Source: Exiguobacterium sp. AM39-5BH (lineage in GTDB: Bacteria; Bacillota; Bacilli; Exiguobacteriales; Exiguobacteriaceae). From it: 54,632 nucleotides of DNA. The position numbers and the translations under genes were made by a program. Shown piece after piece: positions 44,580-52,773 of the stretch (positions are counted from its first letter, which is position 1; each line of letters starts with the position of its first letter). The stretch is from assembly GCF_003467445.1 (NCBI RefSeq), contig NZ_QSGS01000012.1:1-54632 (forward strand). The letters run 5' to 3'. Below the pieces are notes generated by a model, which was not told the origin of the DNA, searched no databases, and saw only the letters and a list, made by a program, of their open reading frames with translations.

Positions 44580-45680
44580 TTAAACCGTTGTCCGTTTTCC
44601 GATGACGATCGGTTCGTCAACCGTACCTCGAATAACTTGTCCTCGTTTGACGACCACTTCTTTATCTAAAATGGCGTTCTCGACGACAGCGCCTTCTTCG
44701 ATGATCGACTTGGATAAAATGATTGAGTTTTTGACACGGGCGTGTTCACTGACGACGACACCGCGGAAAAGAATACTATTTTGAACTTCCCCGCTAATTT
44801 TACAACCGTTTGCAACGAGCGCTTCCTTCACTTTCGACCCTTTTAAATAGCGCGTCGGCGGTTCATGTTTAATCTTCGTATAAATATGCGGGAAATCATA
44901 GATGATTCCTTCATGACGAAGTAAGCGCATACTCTCATTATAGTATGAAAGGACAGAGTGAATCACCTGCATTTTGCCAGTATAGTGATAACCATGAACA
45001 TGTAAACGATGGAGTTGAGGACGGATTACGCCGTCAAGCAAATCATACTCGCCTTTTGACGTCGCTTCATCGACGAGACGAAGGAACAAGTTCTTCGACA
45101 TGATGATGGTCTCCGTGTACGTATACTCGTCGCTCGGGCTATATCCACGCTCACCGATACCAACGACCCGATCGTTTTCTCCAAGACGAATCGGACGGCA
45201 ATAGCCACATTTTTGCTCGTGCCCAGTATAAGCGAGTGTGATGTCTGCGCCCATCGATTTATGGTGCTCGAGCATGTCTTGGAAATCGATCGTCGTCAAC
45301 ACGTTTGAACCGGTGATGACCACGTACGGTTGTTTGCTGCGCACAAAGTGTTCCCGGTGCATAGAAAAGTTCGCTAAATCACCGAGATATGCTTCTCCGT
45401 CAGGCTTGAGTGCCGGTGGGAAGATATGCAGACCACCTTGTGAACGGTCTAAATCCCATTCTTTCCCTGACCCTAAGTGATCCATCAACGAGCGGTACTT
45501 ATCGAGCGTGAAAATACCAACTTGGTTGATGCCCTGGGTGATCATATTCGTCAATGTAAAGTCAATCAAGCGATAACGTCCTGAGAACGGGACAGCCGCT
45601 AAATTGCGATGCCCCGTTAATTCAGGAAATAGTCCCTCTTCGGTTCCTAAGTTGATGACCCCTAACAAATCATTCGTCAA
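44580..45680 (-). CDS. glgD: Glucose-1-phosphate adenylyltransferase subunit GlgD
   Basis: About 366 residues, a second ADP-glucose pyrophosphorylase-like subunit that pairs with GlgC and modulates it. It has [12 protein letters not shown] and the C-terminal left-handed beta-helix of hexapeptide repeats ([20 protein letters not shown]), but lacks the intact N-terminal GGxGxRLxPLT phosphate loop, as usual for GlgD. The start is TTG at 45680, eight bases after AAGGAGG; upstream extension to 45824 lacks a ribosome site. Second gene of the operon, 34 bases after glgC. Confidence 0.92.
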   Translation of the reverse strand: MTNDLLGVINLGTEEGLFPELTGHRNLAAVPFSGRYRLIDFTLTNMITQGINQVGIFTLDKYRSLMDHLGSGKEWDLDRSQGGLHIFPPALKPDGEAYLGDLANFSMHREHFVRSKQPYVVITGSNVLTTIDFQDMLEHHKSMGADITLAYTGHEQKCGYCRPIRLGENDRVVGIGERGYSPSDEYTYTETIIMSKNLFLRLVDEATSKGEYDLLDGVIRPQLHRLHVHGYHYTGKMQVIHSVLSYYNESMRLLRHEGIIYDFPHIYTKIKHEPPTRYLKGSKVKEALVANGCKISGEVQNSILFRGVVVSEHARVKNSIILSKSIIEEGAVVENAILDKEVVVKRGQVIRGTVDEPIVIGKRTTV

Positions 45681-45714
45681 CAGTAACGCCTCCTTGCGTC
45701 GGTCTTTTTTTAAA

Positions 45715-46869
45715 TCAAGCACGTTGTTTGAAAACTGTGCCTCTCTCGATATTTTCATGTGGTTCAATGACAACAATGTCACCACCCGGCTCGCCAACCG
45801 TCGCTCCGTCTTCAATGACGGCACAGCTAGCGACGATGGCTCTATGAATTGTTACATCTTTTCCGATCCGTGCTCCCGGCATAATGACCGAATCTTTGAC
45901 GAGCGATCCCTCGCCGACACGTACGTCATAGAACAATACCGAGTGTTGAACCTCACCCTCGATTTGGCAGCCTTCATTAATGACCGACTGTTCGACACAT
46001 GCATCCTTACCAATGAATTGAGGCGTCTGGTTCGGGTTGACTGAGTAAATTTTCCAGTTCGGATCGTATAAATCGAACGGAGGATCTTCCTCGAGCAAAT
46101 CCATATTGGCTTCCCATAACGATTGAATCGTCCCGACATCTTTCCAATAGCCTTTAAATTTATAGGCGAACACGTCTAAGCCATCGAGAAGCGTGTTCGG
46201 AATGATGTTTTTCCCGAAGTCAAAGCTTGATGTTTCGTCTTCTGCGTCTTGAATCAAGTGCTCCCGAAGCACTTTCCAGTTAAAGATATAAATCCCCATC
46301 GAGGCCAAGTTGCTCTTCGGCTTCTCTGGTTTCTCATCGAACTCATTGATTCGTAGGTCGTCGTTTGTATTCAAAATCCCGAATCGTGGTGCCTCGTCCC
46401 ATGGTACTTCCATGACCGAAATCGTGACATCGGCTTGTTTTTCTTTATGGAAATCAAGCATCTTTTCATAATCCATTTTGTAAATGTGATCTCCCGATAG
46501 GATCAACACATACTCTGGATCGTAGTCGTCGATATAGCTCAAGTTCCGATAAATCGCATTGGCCGTACCTTCGTACCAATTTTTCCCCGACTGCGCTTGG
46601 TAGGGCGGTAAAATGGCCAAACCTCCGTTGCGGCGATCTAAGTCCCAGGCTGACCCGATGCCTAGGTAACGGTTCAATTCAAGTGGTTCATACTGCGTTA
46701 ACACACCCACCGTCGTCACTCCCGAATTGGTACAGTTCGATAATGGAAAATCGATGATCCGGTATTTCCCTCCAAAGTTGACAGCAGGCTTCGCTGTCTT
46801 CCGGGTGAGAGGCCCGAGTCGTTTCCCTTCTCCTCCAGCGAGGAGCATGGCAACCATTTCTTGCTTCAT
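45715..46869 (-). CDS. glgC: Glucose-1-phosphate adenylyltransferase (GlgC)
   Basis: A 384-residue enzyme that makes ADP-glucose from ATP and glucose-1-phosphate, the committing step of glycogen synthesis. The nucleotide-binding loop [11 protein letters not shown] is at about 12-22, and the glucose site includes [14 protein letters not shown] and the later [11 protein letters not shown]; beta-helix repeats fill the C-terminus. GGAGG lies 8 bases before the ATG. First gene of glgC-glgD-glgA-glgP; the branching enzyme glgB that heads the B. subtilis operon is not here. Confidence 0.95.
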   Translation of the reverse strand: MKQEMVAMLLAGGEGKRLGPLTRKTAKPAVNFGGKYRIIDFPLSNCTNSGVTTVGVLTQYEPLELNRYLGIGSAWDLDRRNGGLAILPPYQAQSGKNWYEGTANAIYRNLSYIDDYDPEYVLILSGDHIYKMDYEKMLDFHKEKQADVTISVMEVPWDEAPRFGILNTNDDLRINEFDEKPEKPKSNLASMGIYIFNWKVLREHLIQDAEDETSSFDFGKNIIPNTLLDGLDVFAYKFKGYWKDVGTIQSLWEANMDLLEEDPPFDLYDPNWKIYSVNPNQTPQFIGKDACVEQSVINEGCQIEGEVQHSVLFYDVRVGEGSLVKDSVIMPGARIGKDVTIHRAIVASCAVIEDGATVGEPGGDIVVIEPHENIERGTVFKQRA

Positions 46870-46947
46870 AGTACAGCCTCCTAAAATTCATAATATAATC
46901 ATCTATTACCCTTTTTCTCTACTTCCTAATGTATTCCTGCTCAAATT

Positions 46948-46967
46948 ATTATATGATAACGTTTACA
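46948..46967 (-). promoter_or_regulatory. cre site and -10 box of the glycogen operon
   Basis: TGTAAACGTTATCA on the minus strand (46954-46967) is a perfect cre, directly followed by TATAAT (46948-46953) reading toward glgC. The -35 is weak. The cre also overlaps the region upstream of the divergent PBP gene, whose own -10 is TATAAT at 46994-46999. Confidence 0.7.
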
Positions 46968-47022
46968 TTTTGAATTTTTATGAAAGATTGACGATATAAT
47001 GGATGGAGAGAGAGGTGAGACG

Positions 47023-48810
47023 ATGCGAGCATGGCTTGGGACAGTATTTTTTGTCGGTTTATTAGCAGTGGGCGGAACAATTAGTGGGGCGTTGAAAGAA
47101 GAGATTGAACAAGCGCAACAGATTCTGACTTGGGGTGAAAACAAGGTCGAGGCCACCCCGCTCGCGTCGAAACATGCGGTCACGTTGACGTACAAAGGTG
47201 GGAGCGAACGGCTTTATTTGAGCGGTCGGCGCGATGACGTCTCTGTCGCGCGCTTGCCTGCCCACCTCCGCGAAGCCATCATGACCATCGAAGATCGCAA
47301 GTTCAACGCCCATCCAGGATACGACCTCGGCGGAATTGCGCGGGCTTTCATCAACAACGCCAATGAATCATCGCGTCAAGGTGGGAGCACGATCACCCAA
47401 CAGCTCGCCCGAAACGTCTATTTGACGCACGAGCGTACGTACGAGCGCAAAGTAAAGGAATTATTGCTCGCCCGGGCGCTTGAAAAACAATATAGTAAAA
47501 AAGAAATCATAACAGCCTATAGCAATGTCATCTTCTTCGGACATAACGTTTACGGCATCCAAGCGGCGGCCGAGACGTATTTCGCTCGTCCGCTCGAAGA
47601 TTTGAACTGGAATCAAATCGCGTTCCTATTGACCGTTCCGAACAATCCGTCATTATATGACCCGCTCGACCCTTCAGAATCATTCTATGCGCGCAAAGAT
47701 CGAATCCTCACCCAGCTCCGCGATGCCGGTGTCATATCGAGACAAGCATATGACACGCATCACGGGGTGAAACTGACGGCGACGTATCGTCAGCACGTCG
47801 TCCGATATCCCGATTATATGGATACGGTCATAAAAGAGGCGATCCGACTCGTCCGCTCGCGTTACGACCTCGACGAAGAAGCTGCCAGAGACTACTTGGC
47901 GACCAATCAAGCGACCATCGAGACGCATTTGTCTGTCGCCCGGCAACAACGGGCGAAACAAGTCATGACGAAACTGCCGAACGGTTTGAACGGCGGCTAC
48001 GCCGAGTTGACGCCAAACGGACGCATCATTGCTCTCGTCGACTCGGACATGATCCAATCGGGTGAATTCAATCGAGCCACGCAAGCGTTCCGCCAACCTG
48101 GGTCGGCCATCAAACCTGTCCTCGTGTTCGCACCTTATATCGAAGAGACCGGAGCAAAACTCGATACGATCCTCGACGGTCGGCCGGTCTGTTACGGGAC
48201 GTATTGCCCGACGAACAGCGGAAACCGTGTCCTCGGTGATGTATCGTTCCGCGACACGGTCGCGTATTCCTACAATACGCCGGCGCTTGCCGCTTTCACC
48301 GCCATCGATCAAGAGGCAGCGTATGCGACGGCGGACATGATGTTCAGCCAATGGGACTCCAAAACGGATAACAGCTTGGCCAGCGCGCTCGGCGGTTTGA
48401 CGCAAGGTGTGTCGCCCAAAGAGCTTGCCGCCGCCTATACCCCGTTTCTCAATCAAGGCGTCTACGTGTCCGGTCAGACGATTAAACAGATTCGGTTCGA
48501 GTCGGGCGCAGCTACGATCACGCCAAGCATGACGAAGCAAACCGTCTGGTCGAAAGCGACCGTCGCGACGATGCGAGAGGCGCTGTCCGCCGTCACCACA
48601 TACGGGACAGGACGTTACGCCAACCAAATCAAAGCGTCTTACATCGGCGGGAAAACCGGTACGACAAACTCACATAAAGACATGTGGTACGTCGGCTTGA
48701 CCGATGAGACGATCACGGCCATCTGGCTCGGTGCCGACACGCCAAGGCCGTTCCCGGAGCTCGCCAACCGGGCCTATCCTGCCATCGTCTGGACCGAGGC
48801 ACATCGCTAA
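47023..48810 (+). CDS. Class A penicillin-binding protein (transglycosylase/transpeptidase)
   Basis: A 595-residue bifunctional wall synthase. One N-terminal membrane helix (about 4-24); glycosyltransferase domain with the catalytic Glu90 in TIEDRKFNAHPGYD and SRQGGSTITQQLARN; transpeptidase with Ser361 in the SAIK tetrad (PGSAIKPVL), YSYNT (SxN) and KTGTT. It polymerises and cross-links peptidoglycan outside the membrane. AGAGGTG lies 5-6 bases before the ATG at 47023. It is smaller than PBP1 and lacks C-terminal extensions, like PbpG/PbpD; no specific symbol is justified. Divergent from glgC. Confidence 0.9.
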   Translation: MRAWLGTVFFVGLLAVGGTISGALKEEIEQAQQILTWGENKVEATPLASKHAVTLTYKGGSERLYLSGRRDDVSVARLPAHLREAIMTIEDRKFNAHPGYDLGGIARAFINNANESSRQGGSTITQQLARNVYLTHERTYERKVKELLLARALEKQYSKKEIITAYSNVIFFGHNVYGIQAAAETYFARPLEDLNWNQIAFLLTVPNNPSLYDPLDPSESFYARKDRILTQLRDAGVISRQAYDTHHGVKLTATYRQHVVRYPDYMDTVIKEAIRLVRSRYDLDEEAARDYLATNQATIETHLSVARQQRAKQVMTKLPNGLNGGYAELTPNGRIIALVDSDMIQSGEFNRATQAFRQPGSAIKPVLVFAPYIEETGAKLDTILDGRPVCYGTYCPTNSGNRVLGDVSFRDTVAYSYNTPALAAFTAIDQEAAYATADMMFSQWDSKTDNSLASALGGLTQGVSPKELAAAYTPFLNQGVYVSGQTIKQIRFESGAATITPSMTKQTVWSKATVATMREALSAVTTYGTGRYANQIKASYIGGKTGTTNSHKDMWYVGLTDETITAIWLGADTPRPFPELANRAYPAIVWTEAHR

Positions 48811-48841
48811 AAGCCAGGGACGTCGTTGTCCCTGGCTTTTT
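48809..48841. terminator. Bidirectional terminator after the PBP gene
   Basis: A 13-bp perfect stem AAAAGCCAGGGAC/GTCCCTGGCTTTT between two convergent genes. Confidence 0.9.
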
Positions 48842-49349
48842 ATGGTCGGCGATACGTCTGGCACGTGTAGTCTCCCCATGCCTCAAACAGTTCATGTTGT
48901 TGAATCAGTTTCCACGGATTGAACAGCGTCTGTCCGTTCTTGTTGAAGAAGAGCCCGGCGCCGATGCAGTACGTCGCGTGTTGGACCCGCCCTGCCTCAT
49001 CGATGAACGTGAGCACGTCCTCTCGTTCTGTCGTTTCCGACTCGATTCTAATGTAGCCGGCCTGACCGAGCGTCTGGAGGAACGTGCCGGGATGGACCCA
49101 TTGCGTGGCCATCCATTCGGCACCGGTCACCGCGAACAGCGTGGCCGCGAGGCAATTGCTGCCTGACGTGAGCGGGAAGGTGTTGGCAAGGCGTCGCACA
49201 TGGTCAGGGCAAGTAGCGGGGATGCAACTCGCCGTCCACTCCTCCCAAACTTCGGCGTACTCGAACGTCAGTTGACGACGAATCTCGTCTGGCATCATTT
49301 GAAAGACCGATTGATGTAAGATGAGATATGACTCGTCACCTACCGTCAC
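48840..49349 (-). CDS. Putative Cys/His-type hydrolase, unknown function
   Basis: A 169-residue soluble protein. SNCLAATLFAVTG (Cys66), a stretch WVHPGTFLQTLGQAGY, then VQHATYCIGAGLFFNKNGQ (His124, Asn138) has the order Cys ... His ... Asn/polar and the hxHxhhhhG rhythm of NlpC/P60-like cysteine hydrolases. No signal peptide is present. This is inference from pattern only, and I cannot name the family. The start is GTG at 49349, two bases after the preceding gene's stop and without its own clear ribosome site, so translation is probably coupled. Third gene of a leftward three-gene unit. Confidence 0.65.
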   Translation of the reverse strand: MTVGDESYLILHQSVFQMMPDEIRRQLTFEYAEVWEEWTASCIPATCPDHVRRLANTFPLTSGSNCLAATLFAVTGAEWMATQWVHPGTFLQTLGQAGYIRIESETTEREDVLTFIDEAGRVQHATYCIGAGLFFNKNGQTLFNPWKLIQQHELFEAWGDYTCQTYRRP

Positions 49350-49351
49350 AA

Positions 49352-49564
49352 TTATGTATAGGCGTTGGTCATCCGGACGTCACGATAAGACGGATGCGCG
49401 TCGAATTTCTCTCGCGGGATGATCAAGACGTTCGCATCCGTGCCAAGTCTCGTCGCGAGTCTCGTGTCTGCCATGAATAAGTCCATCGGTGGCATCAGTG
49501 ATGCCATCCACGCTTGAACGACTTCTTCGGTCGGCATAAGGTGAATCGTCGTGTGCACCGTCAT
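49352..49564 (-). CDS. 70-residue protein of unknown function
   Basis: A small soluble protein (MTVHTTIHLMPTEEVVQAWM at the start; ends RDVRMTNAYT) that I do not recognise. It overlaps the upstream membrane gene by four bases (ATGA) with GGGGATG as ribosome site and lies two bases from the following gene, so it is clearly part of a translationally coupled trio. No cysteine or obvious catalytic motif. It may be a partner of the hydrolase-like protein encoded next. Confidence 0.65.
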   Translation of the reverse strand: MTVHTTIHLMPTEEVVQAWMASLMPPMDLFMADTRLATRLGTDANVLIIPREKFDAHPSYRDVRMTNAYT

Positions 49565-50118
49565 AGGATGACATCCCCGACCGAGTTAAACAAGCGAAGC
49601 ATCGCCCACGCCAATCCGCTCAACAGGATGGCCCACATCATCGCTTGAATCAACAGCAGACCGATTGCCCGAAATGTCGACATCAACTGGCTCACTTGCC
49701 AGATATAATAGAATAAATATAAAACGAACGTACTGACTAGCACTGCGATGACCGCGAGGAACGAGTTCAAGAACAAAAAGCTGAATCCTGACCCAATCAA
49801 AAAAATTGTTGCCCCGGGCTTCAATCGATGCAATGAACTACCGTTTGTTTCGCGGGCGAAGAAAGCAAAACCAAGTTGGTTGAACGTATCCGCGACGAGT
49901 TTAAATGCGCTAAACAGCATGAAATAGATGGTAAAAAATACGACGAGCACGAGCACTTTTGATTCCTGGACGGACAACAGGGCGATGATTTCGCTGTACA
50001 CGCCGACACGGGTCAGCCATTGAATCACATACTCGCTTGTAGCGATGGCGAGCGACATCGAAAATAAAACAATCCCGATTAACGGGGCATAGCTTAACAA
50101 GTATACGTTTGTTTTCAT
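49561..50118 (-). CDS. YufK-like (DUF5366) membrane protein
   Basis: A 185-residue membrane protein with about five helices (near 10-32, 50-80, 98-125, 125-145, 150-175). The pattern YFMLFSAFKLVADTFNQL and the general length match YufK of B. subtilis (DUF5366), which has no known function. TTGGAG lies 5 bases before the ATG at 50118; the ORF extends to 50148 without a better site. First gene of the three-gene unit with the 70-residue protein and the hydrolase-like protein. Confidence 0.7.
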   Translation of the reverse strand: MKTNVYLLSYAPLIGIVLFSMSLAIATSEYVIQWLTRVGVYSEIIALLSVQESKVLVLVVFFTIYFMLFSAFKLVADTFNQLGFAFFARETNGSSLHRLKPGATIFLIGSGFSFLFLNSFLAVIAVLVSTFVLYLFYYIWQVSQLMSTFRAIGLLLIQAMMWAILLSGLAWAMLRLFNSVGDVIL

Positions 50119-50153
50119 ATCGGCTCCAATTTCACAAGAATTTCTCATATTCA

Positions 50154-50183
50154 GTGCAAATCTATTATCAAGTATATTATAAT
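50154..50183 (+). promoter_or_regulatory. Promoter of the second 30-residue peptide gene
   Basis: GTGCAA (50154-50159), 18 bases, TATAAT (50178-50183), 36 bases before the start codon of the small gene. Confidence 0.45.
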
Positions 50184-50219
50184 ATTCATAGTCACGGAGA
50201 ACAAAAGGGGGATTTTCAG

Positions 50220-50312
50220 ATGGGTTTGTTACTAATGGTCGGAATTAGCGTCGTCTTCCTCGCAGCTATTTTTACAGCTGGATACAACAGAAAACCTGAA
50301 GGTAATCAATAA
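50220..50312 (+). CDS. 30-residue single-span membrane peptide
   Basis: An open frame starting MGLLLMVGISVVFLAAIFTA and ending in a hydrophilic tail (NRKPEGNQ), with AAAAGGGGG 8 bases before the ATG, a TATAAT promoter and an immediate terminator. Residues about 2-21 form one membrane helix. The small size, promoter-ORF-terminator layout and helix-plus-short-tail plan mirror the 30-residue peptide at 6498-6590, but the sequences are not similar enough to call them related. Function unknown. Confidence 0.7.
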   Translation: MGLLLMVGISVVFLAAIFTAGYNRKPEGNQ

Positions 50313-50345
50313 GAGCCGAGATTCTCAGAATCCGGCTCTTTTTTA
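50311..50345 (+). terminator. Terminator of the second small peptide gene
   Basis: AAGAGCCG and CGGCTCTT with an inner ATTCT/AGAAT stem, followed by a T run; starts at the stop codon. Confidence 0.8.
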
Positions 50346-50816
50346 TTTCAGTCCTGCATATCCTTGTTGGCGGAGCGCCTCGTAGACGATGATCGCTGCC
50401 GTGTTCGAGACGTTGAGCGACCGCACGAGGTTCGATTGCGGCAAACGGATGCAGCGGTCGAGGTTATTCTCAATCACTTCCATCGGCAACCCTTTCGTCT
50501 CGCGTCCGAAGACGAAGAAATAGTCCTTGTCGACCTCAGATACGTCGAGGTCACTCGGGTACTGTTCCCCATACTTGGTAATGTAGAAGAACTCTCCATC
50601 CGGGTGTTTGGCCCATAGTTCATCAAGCGAATCGTGATACCGCACGTCGACGAACTGCCAATAATCAAGCCCGGCCCGTTTGAGCATTTTATCGTCTGTT
50701 GAAAAACCTAACGGACGAATCAAATGAAGTACGGAATTGGTCGCGGCACATGTGCGCGAGACGTTACCTGTATTCGCCGGGATTTCTGGTTGAAACATGA
50801 CTACATGGATTGCCAT
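50343..50816 (-). CDS. trmL: tRNA (cytidine(34)-2'-O)-methyltransferase TrmL
   Basis: A 157-residue SpoU-class (SPOUT) methyltransferase that methylates the wobble ribose of certain Leu tRNAs. Family blocks are PEIPANTGNVSRTCAAT near the start, FVFGRETKGLP, and the knot sequence IRLPQSNLVRSLNVSNTAAII. The length equals the minimal TrmL/CspR enzyme. AGGAGTAG-type ribosome site precedes the ATG. It follows ogt by ten bases in the same direction, likely queG-ogt-trmL. Confidence 0.94.
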   Translation of the reverse strand: MAIHVVMFQPEIPANTGNVSRTCAATNSVLHLIRPLGFSTDDKMLKRAGLDYWQFVDVRYHDSLDELWAKHPDGEFFYITKYGEQYPSDLDVSEVDKDYFFVFGRETKGLPMEVIENNLDRCIRLPQSNLVRSLNVSNTAAIIVYEALRQQGYAGLK

Positions 50817-50826
50817 AATCTACTCC

Positions 50827-51270
50827 TCACTTCACTTGTTCGAGATAAAGTAATCGTTGTTTTTGATGAATACCACCTGCGAAACCGGTCAACTGTCCTC
50901 CGCTGCCGACGACCCGATGGCATGGGAAAATGACAGGTAACGGATTCCGGTTCAGTGCCTGACCGACCGCACGAACCGCTTTCGGTCGTCCGATCTGTTC
51001 GGCGATTTGTTTGTACGTCCGCGTCTCCCCAAACGGGATCGTTAAGAGCGCATCCCATACTTCTTGCTGAAAGACGGTCCCGTTCATCTCGATCCACTCG
51101 CGATCAGACGGTTGAAGCCCGTCTTGTTCGACACGTTGAATCAGGTCGGTCAGCCAAGCCGGTGCCGAACCATCATTTGCTTTTGTCTCCGCAAAGTCTA
51201 ACGCACATAGCTTTCCATTCGCGTTCAATTCATAGGCTAACGTTCCCCATTTAGATGACACGGTCTTCAC
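50827..51270 (-). CDS. ogt: Methylated-DNA-protein cysteine methyltransferase (Ogt)
   Basis: A 147-residue suicide repair protein that removes alkyl groups from O6-alkylguanine. The acceptor Cys117 is in FPCHRVV, with the helix-turn-helix IPFGETRTYKQIAEQIGRPKAVRAVGQALNRNP before it. The start is GTG at 51270 with GAGAGGAG seven bases upstream; it overlaps the queG end by 20 bases. The longer frame to 51492 is only the shadow of queG. The N-terminal domain is short compared with other members. Confidence 0.92.
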   Translation of the reverse strand: MKTVSSKWGTLAYELNANGKLCALDFAETKANDGSAPAWLTDLIQRVEQDGLQPSDREWIEMNGTVFQQEVWDALLTIPFGETRTYKQIAEQIGRPKAVRAVGQALNRNPLPVIFPCHRVVGSGGQLTGFAGGIHQKQRLLYLEQVK

Positions 51271-52408
51271 GGTCCCACTCCTCTCGGAATAATCGAATCT
51301 CTTCATGTACGAGCTCCGACGTCTCCGTCGACTCGATCTGTTGATAAATCGTCTCGGCTTCGGTTCCGAGAATCGCCCCGATCGCCCAGACGGCCGTCGC
51401 CCGCATGTCTTCTCGCTCGTCTTGTCGAATGAAGTCTTCGAGCACCGGCACGGCTGACGGTTCCCGGTAATGGGCCAAAGCGAGAATCGCATTTCGCTGA
51501 ATCGGTTTTTTCCCGCGCCATGCGCCAGACAGATGACCGAATTTCGCTTTGAACTCGCGATTGCTCATATTCAAGAGCGGGACGAGCAACGGTTTGACGA
51601 TTTCCGCTTCCGGAAGCAGTTCCTCATGATGACGCCAGTCCTTCTTCCGATTATATGGACAGACTTGTTGGCACGTGTCACAGCCGTATAGCCGTCCGCC
51701 GAGCTTCGAACGGAACTCACGTGGCATGAGTGTCTTCATTTGCGTCAAATAGGCGATGCAACGTTTCGCATCGAGCACACCCGGTTCGATGAGCGCCGTC
51801 GTCGGACATGCCGTCATGCATTTCGTACATTCCCCACATCCGTCCTCGACCATCTCGTCCGGTGGTAAGTATATGTCTAGAATCATCTCGCCTAGATAGA
51901 GGTACGATCCCTTCTCTGGCGAAATGATGGAACAGTTCTTGCCGCTGAAGCCGATTCCGGCCCGTTCGGCCACCGCCCGGTCGACCAGTTCTCCCGTATC
52001 GACCATCGAGCGGGTCCGGACACCCGGGACGAGCTGTTCAATATACGCTTGCAGCTGTTCGAGTCTCGAGCCGACGGCGCGATGATAATCGAGCCCCCAT
52101 GATGCCCGGGCGAATAAACCGCGGCGCTCATCGGCCACACTACGCGGCGCATCCTTCAATTTGCTCGGATATAAGATGGCGATTGCAATAATCGACTGCG
52201 CCTCTTCAAGTAGCAGCGTCGGTGTCGTCCGTTTGTCCAAGTCAGGCTCTTCGAACCCGGAAGCGAACCCCTTCTCTTGTTGTTTCACGAGACGTTGCTT
52301 CATGACGATGAACGGATCGGCCGTCGTTACTTTCAATTCGTCAATCCCAATCGTCGTCGCATACGCCACAATCTTCTGTTTAAGTGTTTCCGGGCTCATC
52401 CCGTTCAT
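51251..52408 (-). CDS. queG: Epoxyqueuosine reductase QueG
   Basis: A 385-residue cobalamin- and iron-sulfur-dependent enzyme for the last step of queuosine synthesis in tRNA. It has the N-terminal B12-binding part with DTGELVDRAVAERAGIGF, two 4Fe-4S clusters (CGECTKCMTACP and CDTCQQVCPYN), and a C-terminal HEAT-like repeat region (LEDFIRQDEREDMRATAVWAIG). AAAGAGGTG lies 6 bases before the ATG at 52408; the upstream reading runs through a tRNA gene and is not coding. First of the queG-ogt-trmL unit, next to a Gly tRNA. Confidence 0.94.
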   Translation of the reverse strand: MNGMSPETLKQKIVAYATTIGIDELKVTTADPFIVMKQRLVKQQEKGFASGFEEPDLDKRTTPTLLLEEAQSIIAIAILYPSKLKDAPRSVADERRGLFARASWGLDYHRAVGSRLEQLQAYIEQLVPGVRTRSMVDTGELVDRAVAERAGIGFSGKNCSIISPEKGSYLYLGEMILDIYLPPDEMVEDGCGECTKCMTACPTTALIEPGVLDAKRCIAYLTQMKTLMPREFRSKLGGRLYGCDTCQQVCPYNRKKDWRHHEELLPEAEIVKPLLVPLLNMSNREFKAKFGHLSGAWRGKKPIQRNAILALAHYREPSAVPVLEDFIRQDEREDMRATAVWAIGAILGTEAETIYQQIESTETSELVHEEIRLFREEWDREDRVI

Positions 52409-52440
52409 CGAATCACCTCTTTCATGCCTATTTTCGCATA

Positions 52441-52470
52441 CAAAAAATCTCTCCGCCAGTCGGCAGAGAG
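52441..52470 (-). terminator. Terminator of tRNA-Gly(UCC)
   Basis: CTCTCTGCC/GGCGGAGAG imperfect stem with a GACT loop followed by ATTTTTTG on the minus strand, eight bases past the tRNA. Confidence 0.8.
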
Positions 52471-52477
52471 ATGATGA

Positions 52478-52548
52478 AGCGGGTGAAGAGAATCGAACTC
52501 TCGTCATCAGCTTGGAAGGCTGAGGTTTTACCATTAAACTACACCCGC
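52478..52548 (-). tRNA. tRNA-Gly (anticodon UCC)
   Basis: A full cloverleaf: acceptor GCGGGTG/CACCCGC, anticodon stem TCAGC/GCTGA with loop CTTCCAA (anticodon TCC) and T arm GAGAGTTCGATTCTC. The 3' CCA is not encoded. Stands alone with its own terminator. Confidence 0.93.
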
Positions 52549-52735
52549 ATGGTTCAAATAAGTCGTCTGTAACAGCGACTACAATCAATATACATCTATA
52601 CCTTTAGGAAGTCAATACTTTTAAAAAAAATTCTTTGATGGCTTATGAAATCCATATTTGTGGTGTGTGAATACATATAATTCCCTTGTTCCTCTTCTTC
52701 AAACCATATCTTAATATAAAATAAACGTAACTATA

Positions 52736-52769
52736 TAAAAATATCCTACCGACTGTGTCGGCAGGAATA
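52736..52769 (-). terminator. Terminator of the desaturase gene
   Basis: TCCTGCCGAC/GTCGGTAGGA stem with a three-base loop, followed by TATTTTTATA on the minus strand. The 190 bases between here and the tRNA are A+T-rich and hold no gene I can see. Confidence 0.8.
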
Positions 52770-52773
52770 TCTA

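Noticed and set aside
47680..48627. 315-codon antisense frame inside the PBP gene
   Set aside because: Arg/Asp-rich composition typical of an antisense shadow; the opposite strand carries all PBP motifs.
51271..51492. N-terminal extension of ogt
   Set aside because: The extra 74 codons run through queG in another frame; a GTG with a good ribosome site at 51270 explains the gene.
52409..52588. N-terminal extension of queG
   Set aside because: It reads through the tRNA-Gly gene and terminator; ATG at 52408 has the ribosome site.
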